Assembly (NCBI GenBank): GCA_029210625.1
Contig: JARGFU010000001.1
Coordinates: 389,806-453,805 of the forward strand
Length of the DNA stretch: 64,000 nt
Direction of reading: 5' to 3'
Source of the DNA: Deltaproteobacteria bacterium
Lineage (GTDB): Bacteria > Myxococcota > Myxococcia > SLRQ01
The position numbers and the translations under genes were made by a program. The notes below the pieces were generated by a model. That model was not told the origin of the DNA, searched no databases, and was given only the letters and a program-made list of their open reading frames with translations. Of this stretch, positions 51,599 through 59,465 are shown piece by piece (the stretch's first letter is position 1; every line of letters begins with the position of its first letter).

Positions 51599-52827
51599 CA
51601 GGGAGCGCCTCCCCACCCCGGTCCGAAGTCCGGGACGATGGGACGGTCGGCGGGGAAGGGGCGTGGAGCCCCGCTCGACTCGCCGACCTCCACGACCTTC
51701 CCGTGATCGCAGGGGGTCTCGGGCGGGCAGTAGCGCCCCGGAGCGTGCTCGAAACCGTGGCAGGTCAGGCGGCAGGTCCCCTGCCGGCCGCCGGTGCCGT
51801 CGTATTCCAGCTCGCCCGCCCGGGTCGGCCGGACGATCATCGGATCGAACTCGATCAGGTGATCGTACTCCCGGCTGCCGTGAGCGTTGTGACAGGTGCG
51901 GCAGGAGGTCTGGGCCCGAGGTGAGGTCAGGTGGAGGCGATGCATGGAGAAGCTCTCGTCGGCCAGGATGCTCTGCCGAGCGTGACACCGATAGCAGAGA
52001 CGATAGGAAAGCTCACTCTCTCCGGCAGCATCGACCATGTGGTAGGTCTCGCGCAGCAAGCTCGGGTTCTGGGAGCCGTGGGCGCCCGGCCGATCATCTC
52101 CGCTGCCGTGGCAGTCCAGGCAGGAGAGCTGGCCTCCGGTGCTCCAGGGGGCCCGCAGCGAGGGTGAGTCCACGATGCCCCGTCTTGGCCCCAGGAGCGG
52201 ATGGTAGGAGCGGTTCGCCGGATGGAGCAGGCTCTGGATGTTGCGTGCCCCGACCGGGAGGTTCGCGCTGTCCCCGTGACAACGCAGGCACACGTCGTGG
52301 AGGAAGGCCTCGTCCTTCAGGGTGCTCGGCGCCTGGTCATTGGAGCCCTCGAGCCGCGCGGGCGAACGAAGGGTCCGGTGGGCGTCGTGGCAGTCCAGGC
52401 AGGTGACGTGGCGGGCGAGGTTCGGATCGACCTCGGGGAGCTCCTCGCCCCGCCGGTGGATCTCGGCGGTCCCGAGCTTGTGACCATAGGGGGCCTCGAA
52501 CTGCGGCCTCAGATCCTTCAGCCGACGGAGGGACTCCGGCGCGATGTGGTCTCGCATCCGGGGATCGACTCCGCCGTGGCACATCAGGCAGGTCTCCTCG
52601 GTGCTCTCCATCAGCATCGGAGTTCCCGACCGCCCGTGCCCCCGATGACAGGTTCCACACCCCCGGGTCAGCACCCGCTCGTCCAGGTGAGGTGCCTCTC
52701 CCTTCTCGGCCGCGGCAGGCATCGACGACAGGCTCAGCCCACCGAGCAACGCCAGGAGGACGCCCCTCGGCCACCCGGAGCCGTCTCGCCGGAGCGGATC
52801 AGAGCTTGTGGCAGACGGTGCAGACAT
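51598..52827 (-). CDS. Multiheme cytochrome c, 7 CXXCH plus one CX3CH
   Basis: 409 residues from the ATG at 52827, which overlaps the tetraheme gene by 29 bp. A signal peptide lies near residues 18-40 (GVLLALLGGLSLSSMPAAA). Motifs: CGTCH, CLMCH, CLDCH, CLRCH, CLDCH, CYRCH, CRTCH, and CRLTCH as a CX3CH variant. It is exported and could sit in the periplasm or in the barrel, as in porin-cytochrome complexes where a small multiheme protein lies inside the barrel. The start is less certain: MSAPSATSSD gives a long n-region. Confidence 0.88.
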   Translation of the reverse strand: MSAPSATSSDPLRRDGSGWPRGVLLALLGGLSLSSMPAAAEKGEAPHLDERVLTRGCGTCHRGHGRSGTPMLMESTEETCLMCHGGVDPRMRDHIAPESLRRLKDLRPQFEAPYGHKLGTAEIHRRGEELPEVDPNLARHVTCLDCHDAHRTLRSPARLEGSNDQAPSTLKDEAFLHDVCLRCHGDSANLPVGARNIQSLLHPANRSYHPLLGPRRGIVDSPSLRAPWSTGGQLSCLDCHGSGDDRPGAHGSQNPSLLRETYHMVDAAGESELSYRLCYRCHARQSILADESFSMHRLHLTSPRAQTSCRTCHNAHGSREYDHLIEFDPMIVRPTRAGELEYDGTGGRQGTCRLTCHGFEHAPGRYCPPETPCDHGKVVEVGESSGAPRPFPADRPIVPDFGPGWGGAP

Positions 52828-53479
52828 CGGAGAAGCTCGCCTTCCGGTAGAAGTGGACGCCACTGCCCGCGAAGTTCGAGTCGTCGTGGGGGTCGTGACA
52901 GGTGGTGCATTGGAGCTGATCGCTCCCATCGAGCCGCACCTCGGAGTCCGCCTTCATGGACTCCAGGGGGACGAGCAGGCTGTCCCGGGCGTTGTTGGCC
53001 GAGATCTGCCCCGGGGTGACCTGCATGGAGACGGGATGAGAGCCCGAGAGATCATGCCCCAGGGCCGAGGCCGACTTGGAGGGGATCCGGCCGGCCTCGG
53101 TCCCGATCATCGAGATGGTCTCCCGCTGGCTCTTGACGGCCCCCAGGGCGATGGTCCCATCGTGGCAGGCCATGCACAGGCGGCTGGTCCCCGTGAGGGG
53201 GCGGACGGGCTCGCGGTCCTCCGCGTCGCTCGAGGGAGAGGTGTACTGCAGGAAGGGCTTGTCGGGCAGGTCCCGGTTCCAGAGGGGCACCTCGGCCTTC
53301 GAGGTGTGCGGCGTATGGCAGAAGACGCAGATCCGGGTCTCGTTGGTGGCCCGGATCGGGCCCGGACCACTGACGGAGAGGTTGTGACGGGTCTCCGCGA
53401 TCGCGGCCGGACCAGCCCGCAAGACTGCCGGGACGGCCAAGAGGGCCGCGAAGGTCAGGATGAGGCGGAGGTGACTCAC
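52799..53479 (-). CDS. OmcE-like tetraheme cytochrome c
   Basis: 226 residues, GTG start at 53479 with GTGA overlap. Signal peptide, then four CXXCH motifs: C51-H55 (CVFCHTPH), C102-H106 (CMACHDG), C191-H195 (CTTCHDPH), C220-H224 (CTVCHKL). Non-motif His residues H32 (RHNLS), H58, H148 (SHPVS) and H198 can serve as second axial ligands, giving bis-His hemes; H142 and H209 are also present. The order and spacing match the 58450-59115 protein, so the two are paralogues. Confidence 0.9.
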   Translation of the reverse strand: MSHLRLILTFAALLAVPAVLRAGPAAIAETRHNLSVSGPGPIRATNETRICVFCHTPHTSKAEVPLWNRDLPDKPFLQYTSPSSDAEDREPVRPLTGTSRLCMACHDGTIALGAVKSQRETISMIGTEAGRIPSKSASALGHDLSGSHPVSMQVTPGQISANNARDSLLVPLESMKADSEVRLDGSDQLQCTTCHDPHDDSNFAGSGVHFYRKASFSDVCTVCHKL

Positions 53480-54528
53480 GGGTCGTGGATCTCCAGATAG
53501 CGCAAGATCTGGACTCGCTGATTAGCACTGTCGGCGATGAAGATCCTCCCCTCTCCATCGACGGCGATCCCCGAGGGCAGATCCAGCTGCGCCGGCCCCG
53601 AGCCGGTCTCGGCGAAGTAGAGGAGGAGGGTGCCGTCCCGCTCGAAGATCTGCACGTTCCCGAAGAGCGCGTCGGCCACGAAGAGGTGCCCCTCCTCGTC
53701 GAAGGCGATGCCCTTGGGATGGGCGAAGGTCCCGGCGCTGTCCCCCGGCCGGCCCACCGAAGCCAGGAAGGCGCCCTCCAGGTCGAAGCGCTGGATGCGG
53801 CCGTTCATGGCGTCGACGACCCAGGGATCCCCATCGGGATCGAAGGCCAGGTAGGTGGGGAAGTTCAGCTGTCCGGGCTCGCTCCCCCGGGACCCGAAGC
53901 TCCGGATCAGGTTCAGATCGTCCCCGAGGACGAAGACCTGATGGGCCAGCGTGTCCACGACGAAGATCTCCCGGGTCCGGGGGTGGACCGCGACTCCGGT
54001 CGGGCGCTCGAAGGACTCGAGGACCTCGGCTTCTCCCTCTCCCCCCGGATCGATCCGGGCCAGCAGCCCCAGGCTGGAGTCGGTGACGAGCAGGCGTCCC
54101 TGCCGGTCCAGGGCCACCCCCATGGGGGAGACGAGCCGGTGCGTGCCGATCGCCTCGATCCTGCGCACCTTCCCCAGAGAGGTCTCGAAGATGAACAGGG
54201 CGGATTGACCCGGATCGCTCACGACGATGGTTCCCCGGCCGTCGACCGCCACCCCCGCCGGGCGCACGAGCGTCTGGGGCTCCTTGCTCCCGAGGAAGAC
54301 CCTGCCGAGCCAGTCCAGCGCCCCCCTGGAGGCCACGATCTCCTCGGAGGAGCGGAGGCTTCCGACCTGGACGATCCTCGCCTTCGCGGGGGGCTTCGGC
54401 CAGGCCGGCGCCTCCCCCCACCGGTCTCGGGGAAGCTCGGGCATCCGCCCGTGACCGCAAGCGGTCAGCAACAACGCGAAGGTCAGCAGGAGGCGTCGAG
54501 CGCCGGTTTCGAAGCTAGAAGGAAGCAC
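53476..54528 (-). CDS. NHL-repeat beta-propeller lipoprotein
   Basis: 350 residues, GTG start at 54528 with a 14-bp overlap into the barrel gene; lipobox LLTAC. Six NHL-type blades are visible by their G-x-A-x-D-x-x-G-x-[IL]-x-V-x-D pattern (VRPAGVAVDGRGTIVVSDPG, FERPTGVAVHPRTREIFVVD, LDLPSGIAVDGEGRIFIADS). It lacks the acidic tail of 48443-49858. It is predicted to be lipid-anchored in the outer membrane, probably on the surface or periplasmic face. NHL proteins accompany filament-forming cytochromes in Geobacter, which supports an assembly or anchoring role. Confidence 0.88.
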   Translation of the reverse strand: MLPSSFETGARRLLLTFALLLTACGHGRMPELPRDRWGEAPAWPKPPAKARIVQVGSLRSSEEIVASRGALDWLGRVFLGSKEPQTLVRPAGVAVDGRGTIVVSDPGQSALFIFETSLGKVRRIEAIGTHRLVSPMGVALDRQGRLLVTDSSLGLLARIDPGGEGEAEVLESFERPTGVAVHPRTREIFVVDTLAHQVFVLGDDLNLIRSFGSRGSEPGQLNFPTYLAFDPDGDPWVVDAMNGRIQRFDLEGAFLASVGRPGDSAGTFAHPKGIAFDEEGHLFVADALFGNVQIFERDGTLLLYFAETGSGPAQLDLPSGIAVDGEGRIFIADSANQRVQILRYLEIHDP

Positions 54529-56314
54529 CGAAGCTCCTTCGCAGATCGATCAACAGCACCTGCGTGCGGCCGGGAAGTCCCAGCTGGTTGGTGAGGCTGA
54601 GCCGGTAGGCCGCGCTGAGCACCAGGGAGCGGATCCGCCAGCGCAGGGAAAGGGTCGTGTCGAAGGAGGTCCGGGTCCCGGCCCCCACGAGGACCACCCG
54701 CCAGCCGAGCTGCCCCCCCAGGGTCAGGGTCCGGTAGGGCAGCCAGGAGAGGCCCGCCGAGGCGACGGCGGTGTTGGTGGTCTGGGCAGCCCGGGAGGAG
54801 TGGATCGTGGACCACCCCAACCGGCCGTTCAGCTTGAGCGCGTACTGGAAGTCCCTCCTCCCCCCCACCCAGGTGTCGAAGCGAGACTGCCGGTCGGGGA
54901 GGAAGCCCTGGGGGCCGCCGCTGCGCCTGGAGTGGGAGAAGCGGGTCGTGCCGTAGGCCTGGATCCGGGCCGGGAGGAGCCCGGTCCAGTTGCCCGCCAG
55001 GTTGTAGGCCGCCGTGGTGCTGCCGAAGCTCGAGCGATCGGTTGCGTTCTCGATCCCGGCGTTCAGGGCCAGGTCGTGCCCCCTCGCCAGGGGCATCCAG
55101 TGGTTGGCATGGAGGCCGTTCGAGACGATGATCCCGGCCTCTCCCGGATCGGCCTGGGCGACGCCCGCCCGGAAGGTCTCGGAGAGGGAGGTCCGATGCG
55201 CGCCGAAGCTCTCGTTCCAGGAGGTGCCCAGGGAGAGGACCTCCTGGGTGCGCGAGCGCAAGGGGGCCCCTTCCGCGAAGCGGCTCTGATCCACGTTCAG
55301 CATGGACCGGAAGCTCCAGGCGTCGGAGTACTGGTAGCCGCCGAAGGCGCTGGCGTTGTGGCTGGCGCTGCCGAAGAGGGACTCGCCCTGGAAGGCGTAG
55401 CTCGCACTGGTAAAGAAGCGCTCCTCGGGCTCGTAGCGGAGGTGGGCGCGGGCGCTGTAGCGGCGGTTCTCGAAGCCCTCCATCCGGGTGTTGCGCAGGT
55501 TCCCGTCGAGGGCGAGGCGCAGCCGGCTGCTCGGGTTCGCCGCCCCCTGCAGGTTGACCGCCTCGATGACCATGGTGCGGCTCTCCACCGCCCCGGTGAG
55601 CGAGTTGACCCGATCCTCCTTCCGCTCCCGGATGCGGTACTGCGCGAAGATCCGGGAGGCGGCGTCGTTGTGCATCAACTCGAAGGAGCCGAGGCGCATC
55701 CGGCCGGCGAAGTCCTGCCCCCGGCGCAGGCCGGTCTGATCGGGCAGGAAGACCGAGTCGGAGTGCATGACGAAGCTGTGCTCGGCGAGGTTCAGCCAGA
55801 GCCGGGGGAAGAGCCGGGGCGCCAGGAACTTCCAGGAGAGCCCCAGGGTGCGCGAGCGATAGTCCTGCCCGGGGAGGGTCGTGGTGGAGAGGACGCGCTG
55901 GCGGCTCGCGAACTCGAGCCGGAGGGGGAAGACACTCACGGGCAGGAGAGCCAGCTCGGCCTCGAAGCTCGCCAGCCGGCCGGGAGCATAGTGGTCCGGG
56001 GAGAAGCGCTGGAGGGTCCCCGCCTCCAGGCCGAGGCGGACCTGGGCGAAGCGGGGCCGCCAGATGTAGCCTCGCCCGCTCCCCTCGGCGAGCTCCGAGA
56101 GGAGCGTGCTGGTGGAGCGGTTCGGCCCCAGCCGGGTCTCGTAGCCCTGGAGGGAGAGGCGCAGCGCGCCGTTGGCGCTGAAGCCCTCGATCATCCGCTC
56201 GCTCCGGCGAGACCCGGCGGCGCTGGCGGGGGCGGGCCAGACGCCGGCCGCCACCAGGGCCGCCACCAGGGCGGGCCTGAGCGTGCGGAGAGCTCGTGGA
56301 AGGAAGCCGCTCAC
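54515..56314 (-). CDS. Outer-membrane beta-barrel of the cytochrome conduit
   Basis: 599 residues, GTG start at 56314 (GTGA overlap). Signal peptide with ASA|AG. The rest is made of amphipathic strand-length pieces (RAHLRYEPEERFFTSASYAF; LNGRLGWSTIHSSRAAQTTN; SLRWRIRSLVLSAAYRLSLT) and ends LLIDLRRSFGASF, a C-terminal Phe typical of barrels. Its size is that expected for roughly 20 or more strands. Beside multiheme genes it is the candidate porin of a porin-cytochrome complex. It is not clearly MtrB. Confidence 0.85.
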   Translation of the reverse strand: MSGFLPRALRTLRPALVAALVAAGVWPAPASAAGSRRSERMIEGFSANGALRLSLQGYETRLGPNRSTSTLLSELAEGSGRGYIWRPRFAQVRLGLEAGTLQRFSPDHYAPGRLASFEAELALLPVSVFPLRLEFASRQRVLSTTTLPGQDYRSRTLGLSWKFLAPRLFPRLWLNLAEHSFVMHSDSVFLPDQTGLRRGQDFAGRMRLGSFELMHNDAASRIFAQYRIRERKEDRVNSLTGAVESRTMVIEAVNLQGAANPSSRLRLALDGNLRNTRMEGFENRRYSARAHLRYEPEERFFTSASYAFQGESLFGSASHNASAFGGYQYSDAWSFRSMLNVDQSRFAEGAPLRSRTQEVLSLGTSWNESFGAHRTSLSETFRAGVAQADPGEAGIIVSNGLHANHWMPLARGHDLALNAGIENATDRSSFGSTTAAYNLAGNWTGLLPARIQAYGTTRFSHSRRSGGPQGFLPDRQSRFDTWVGGRRDFQYALKLNGRLGWSTIHSSRAAQTTNTAVASAGLSWLPYRTLTLGGQLGWRVVLVGAGTRTSFDTTLSLRWRIRSLVLSAAYRLSLTNQLGLPGRTQVLLIDLRRSFGASF

Positions 56315-57357
56315 TCGACTCCCTCCCGCGCGGGCTTCCCGGCCTTCTCCTTGGCGGCCGGGGGCGGCGCCTCCTCCTGACCGGACCAGGTGGGCCGGAT
56401 GCGCATCCGGAAGCGAGGGGTCGGCGTGGTGAAGCGAGGAATCCGAGACTCGCCGGTCTCGGGATCGATCACGGGCTGGCCGTCGGGGCAGCCGTCCTCA
56501 TCATCGATCCGGTTGATCGTCTCGGGCTCGAAGGGGCAGCGGTCGATGAGGTCGGCCACTCCGTCGGAGTCGTGGTCGACCTCCCGCTCCTTCGCGGTGC
56601 CGTAGATCAGGCCCACGCTCACCCGGAAGCTCGCCGCCTCGGGTCCGATCCCTCCGGTGAGGGCCAGGGAGAGCTGGACGCCCTGACCCGCCTCGTAGGC
56701 CGTACCCGCACTGAAGTGGAGGGCGCCGAGACCGTAGCGCTGGCTCTCGGAGAGACGGAAGCCCACCTCGGCCAGGGGCCGCCACTCGTGAAAGGTCCCC
56801 TGGGCGCCCACCCCGAAGGTGAGACCCCGGCGCTGATCCCCCAGGCGCCCGGTGGCCGCGTCGTAGCCCAGGGAGACCACGCCCTGGAAGGGCGCGTAGC
56901 TCTTCTGCACCACCACCCGCGGCGCGAGGTCGATGGTGCCGGCGACGTAGCGGAGCCCGAAGTCCACGGCCACCCCCGGCCGCAGCGCCTCCTCGTCCAG
57001 GTAGCGCCACTTCAGAGCAGCGCGGACCGCATCGGGACCCCGCCAGCTCTGCTCGTCGCTGCTCGGAGGATCCATGCGAGTCGAGAGGGAGACCTCGCCC
57101 CGCTCGTGGAAGCCCAGCGCGGCCCCCATCGGACCGCCGACGGCCGCCCCGCCTCGCCCGTCGATCACGCCGGCGAACCAGAGCCCGACCTCCATGCGCC
57201 CCTTCTCGACCGTGTCGGCCAGGGGGATGGAGAGGATGCCGCGCCCATCGGCGGGGGTCGCGGCGGCCCGGACCACTCCCGGCACCAGCACGAGCGCGAC
57301 CGCCAACCAGAGCGCTGTCCCTGGGGGTGAGCCCCCTGGCCAACGCGGAGGACTCAC
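56311..57357 (-). CDS. Outer-membrane barrel with thrombospondin type 3 Ca motif
   Basis: 348 residues, GTG start at 57357. Signal peptide; strand-rich region (residues 40-265, such as GLRYVAGTIDLAPRVVVQKS). DHDSDGVADLIDRCPFEPET then DDEDGCPDGQPV follows, the Ca-binding thrombospondin type 3 / OmpA-linker motif. The chain ends Pro/Lys-rich with no OmpA domain. Such linkers normally reach into the periplasm. It is in the middle of the cytochrome operon with 4-bp overlaps on both sides. Confidence 0.82.
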   Translation of the reverse strand: MSPPRWPGGSPPGTALWLAVALVLVPGVVRAAATPADGRGILSIPLADTVEKGRMEVGLWFAGVIDGRGGAAVGGPMGAALGFHERGEVSLSTRMDPPSSDEQSWRGPDAVRAALKWRYLDEEALRPGVAVDFGLRYVAGTIDLAPRVVVQKSYAPFQGVVSLGYDAATGRLGDQRRGLTFGVGAQGTFHEWRPLAEVGFRLSESQRYGLGALHFSAGTAYEAGQGVQLSLALTGGIGPEAASFRVSVGLIYGTAKEREVDHDSDGVADLIDRCPFEPETINRIDDEDGCPDGQPVIDPETGESRIPRFTTPTPRFRMRIRPTWSGQEEAPPPAAKEKAGKPAREGVE

Positions 57358-58331
57358 CGAGCCTCCGGCTCCCCGGACGACTGCTTCACCTCGAACTTCG
57401 CCCTCGCCTCCTCGATCAGCGCGAGCCGCAAGGCGGCCCTGCGCGACTTCTCGAGCTCGGCCGAGATGGCTCCCCGGACCTGCTCGAAGGCGAGGGGCTG
57501 CGGCGGCTTCTTCCCCAGGAGCTTGACCGCGAAGTAGCCCTGGAAGGCCTTGATCGGGCCGGCGACCTTGCCGACCTCCAGCTTCTCCACGGCCTCGGCG
57601 AGCTCGGGGACGAGGGCGCCGGTGTGGGCAAAGCCGAGATCCTTGATCTCGGCCATGGTGTAGTCCTTCGCCAGGGCTTCGATGCTCTCTCCGGCCCGCA
57701 TCCGCTCGGCGATGTTCGCCGCGGTGGCCTGGAGGGTGTCCCGGTAGCCTTGCTGGCTCAGCCGGCCGGGATCGAGCTTGACCAGGGCCGCGACCACATG
57801 GAAGGAGGCGGGCATCTGGTAGCGCTGGCGGTTGTCGTCGAAGTGCTTGCGAATTTGGGCCTCCGGGAGCTCACCGGCCCTCCGGGCCTCGGCCTCGACC
57901 AGGGCGTCCGCCTGGACCTGCCAGGCGAGCTGGCGGCGGTAAAAGGCCGGGTTGGTCTTCGCCCGCGTCAGGAGCTTCTCGAAGCCCCGCGCCCCGCCAT
58001 AGGACTTCTCCACCGCCGCGTAGCGGGCCGCCACCCGGGTCTCATCCAGTGGCAGCTTCCTCCGAGCGGCGAGAGAGGCGAGGAGCATCTCCACGGAGAG
58101 CTGTCCGGCGACCTTCTTGCGGGCCGCGGCCACCGCCGCCGCGTCCGGGGTCTTGTGGAAGCTGTTGAGGGTGAAGTCCAGGGCGATCGCCCCCTGGAGC
58201 TCCTCCTCGCTGACCTTCAGGGCTCCGACCTCGAGGGCCGGCGTTGCCGCCGGAGCCGCCCGTCCCGCCGCCGGCAGGAAGGCGGCGGCCAGTGCGAGAG
58301 TGAGACCGGAGAGCGGTGCTCGCATTCCCAT
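57354..58331 (-). CDS. Parvulin-type peptidyl-prolyl isomerase
   Basis: 325 residues with signal peptide (PLSGLTLALAAAFLPAAGRA). An N-terminal SurA/PrsA-like helical region (YRRQLAWQVQADALVEAEAR) precedes a rotamase domain at residues 175-285 (SFHVVAALVKLD, then GFAHTGALVPELAEAVEKLE, then PIKAFQGYFAVKLLGK). It catalyses prolyl isomerisation and may chaperone outer-membrane or secreted proteins. The first gene of the dense operon after the OmcE-like gene. PPIases are repeatedly found beside filament-forming cytochrome genes. Confidence 0.9.
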   Translation of the reverse strand: MGMRAPLSGLTLALAAAFLPAAGRAAPAATPALEVGALKVSEEELQGAIALDFTLNSFHKTPDAAAVAAARKKVAGQLSVEMLLASLAARRKLPLDETRVAARYAAVEKSYGGARGFEKLLTRAKTNPAFYRRQLAWQVQADALVEAEARRAGELPEAQIRKHFDDNRQRYQMPASFHVVAALVKLDPGRLSQQGYRDTLQATAANIAERMRAGESIEALAKDYTMAEIKDLGFAHTGALVPELAEAVEKLEVGKVAGPIKAFQGYFAVKLLGKKPPQPLAFEQVRGAISAELEKSRRAALRLALIEEARAKFEVKQSSGEPEAR

Positions 58332-58378
58332 GATGTGCTCCCGAGGGGCGAAGAAGTGGAATCCGGGGAATACAGGAA

Positions 58379-58406
58379 CGCCGCCGAGGTGGACACCCCG
58401 GCGGCG
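58379..58406 (-). promoter_or_regulatory. Strong hairpin between cytochrome and operon
   Basis: CGCCGCCG and CGGCGGCG (8 bp, extended by G-rich/CACC pairs) form a hairpin in the 118-bp gap between the OmcE-like gene and the isomerase gene. There is no T tract beyond TTCCTGTATTCC, so it is more likely an attenuator or a 3'-end stabiliser than a clean terminator. It would let the cytochrome be made in excess of the rest. Confidence 0.55.
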
Positions 58407-58449
58407 CTCCGAAACTGCCAGTCCATGGCTTGCGCCACGGGTGCTGCCG

Positions 58450-59115
58450 CTACTTCATGTGGCAGGCGGTGCACATGGCGGAACCGGCGTTGGTGACCCG
58501 GTAGAAGGTCGGCAGGTTGCCCTCGTGCGGGTTGTGGCAGGAGGCGCACTCGACGGTGTTGCCGGTGAAGAGGCGGATGCCGGCGCCGGTCACGGCCGCG
58601 ATCGAGTTGAAGGCGGTGTCGAGGGTGTTGTCGTAGGTGATGCCGATCGGGTGGTCGTTGCTCAGGTCGGTGGCGACGTTGGCGACGCCGGTCAGCAGCT
58701 CGGTGCCCGCGGTCCAGGTCCAGGCCATGTTGGCGCCGCCGAGGGTGTAGTTACCGGAGCCCGGAGCGTTGACCAGGGTGTCCATCGCGACCGTGCCGTC
58801 ATGGCAGGTGAGGCAGGCCATGGACTCGTTCGCCGGAGCGAGGGCGACGGCCATGTCCATCGTGGAGCTGGAGTACATGGTGTAGATCGCGCCGGTCGGG
58901 CCCTTGTTCCACAGGGCGACGCCGATGCTGATGTCGGCGGCGTGAGGGGTGTGGCAGAAGACGCAGACCTCGTCGGTGTCGGCAACGTAGAAGTTGTTGA
59001 CCGCGCCGGTGGAGGAGAGGTTGTGGGGGGTGTTGACGACGTTGTCCTGAGCGAAGGCGGAGGTGGCGAAGCCGATGGCGGCGACGGCGACCAGGATGCG
59101 ATTGAGATGCTTCAT
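58450..59115 (-). CDS. OmcE-like tetraheme cytochrome, candidate filament subunit
   Basis: 221 residues from the ATG at 59115, chosen because GGGGAGGAAACACA stands before it. Signal peptide ends AFA (residues 20-22). Hemes: C51-H55 (CVFCHTPH), C101-H105 (CLTCHDG), C190-H194 (CASCHNPH), C215-H219 (CTACHMK). Exactly four other His lie in the mature chain: H31 (NTPHNLSSTG), H58, H155 (SNDHPIG) and H197, enough to give every heme a second His. OmcE of Geobacter sulfurreducens is a tetraheme protein of similar size that polymerises into filaments. The sigma54-type promoter and strong ribosome site suggest high, regulated expression. Confidence 0.9.
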   Translation of the reverse strand: MKHLNRILVAVAAIGFATSAFAQDNVVNTPHNLSSTGAVNNFYVADTDEVCVFCHTPHAADISIGVALWNKGPTGAIYTMYSSSTMDMAVALAPANESMACLTCHDGTVAMDTLVNAPGSGNYTLGGANMAWTWTAGTELLTGVANVATDLSNDHPIGITYDNTLDTAFNSIAAVTGAGIRLFTGNTVECASCHNPHEGNLPTFYRVTNAGSAMCTACHMK

Positions 59116-59225
59116 TGTGTTTCCTCCCCGGAAAAACGGGGCTTTACGTGGTGTTTTTTGGAATTTCTTCCGATTCGACTGCCCGAGGAGTCCGGGAGCG
59201 GGCCCTCGACGCACCCTGTCCCTAA

Positions 59226-59240
59226 GCAATGGTCATGCCA
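59226..59240 (-). promoter_or_regulatory. Sigma54-type promoter of the OmcE-like gene
   Basis: On the reverse strand TGGCAT-GACCA-TTGC with GG and GC 10 bp apart, as in the minus-24/minus-12 consensus. The predicted transcription start near 59214 gives a leader of about 100 nt ending in a small CCCCG/CGGGG hairpin just before the ribosome site. Confidence 0.7.
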
Positions 59241-59348
59241 GATCGGGTCGAAGGTGCGGTTCAGGAGTCCAGCGTGATTGAAATGGGGGCCCCGGAGCGC
59301 CGCGCCGATTGACGCACTGTGGCAAGCCGGAGCCGCGGGAGAAAAATA

Positions 59349-59362
59349 GGGGCATATCACCC
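59349..59362. promoter_or_regulatory. Candidate regulator site, upstream copy
   Basis: GGGGCATATCACCC, matched by GGGGCATATGGCCC at 59447-59460. It lies between the two divergent promoters, about 75 bp upstream of the forward one and 110 bp upstream of the reverse one, distances usual for an activator of sigma54 promoters. Confidence 0.4.
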
Positions 59363-59424
59363 GATCGCTGATTCGCGGGCGATCTGGCGCTGGTAAGGCT
59401 GGCGGCTGGTGATCCGGCTCTCCG

Positions 59425-59439
59425 TGGCACGTGCGTTGC
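59425..59439 (+). promoter_or_regulatory. Sigma54-type promoter of the two-component operon
   Basis: TGGCACGTGCGTTGC, a full match to the TGGCACG-N4-TTGC consensus. The predicted start near 59451 lies in the palindrome at 59442-59465, so a repressor there would block initiation. Confidence 0.75.
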
Positions 59440-59441
59440 GC

Positions 59442-59465
59442 TCGGTGGGGCATATGGCCCACCGA
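59442..59465. promoter_or_regulatory. 24-bp palindrome at the predicted transcription start
   Basis: TCGGTGGG-GCATATGG-CCCACCGA: the ends are perfect and only one internal pair mismatches. It includes the second copy of the GGGGCATAT motif. It is a good candidate operator for a dimeric regulator of the two-component operon. Confidence 0.5.

Noticed and set aside
54515-56314. Calling the barrel MtrB or PioB
   Set aside because: No CXXC signature or specific sequence match could be seen; only context supports a conduit role.
59113-59165. GEMM-like c-di-GMP/cGAMP riboswitch before the OmcE-like gene
   Set aside because: The leader has ACGTAAAGCC and a CCCCG/CGGGG stem that recall part of GEMM, but the GGGCAAACC half and the proper P1 pairing are missing.
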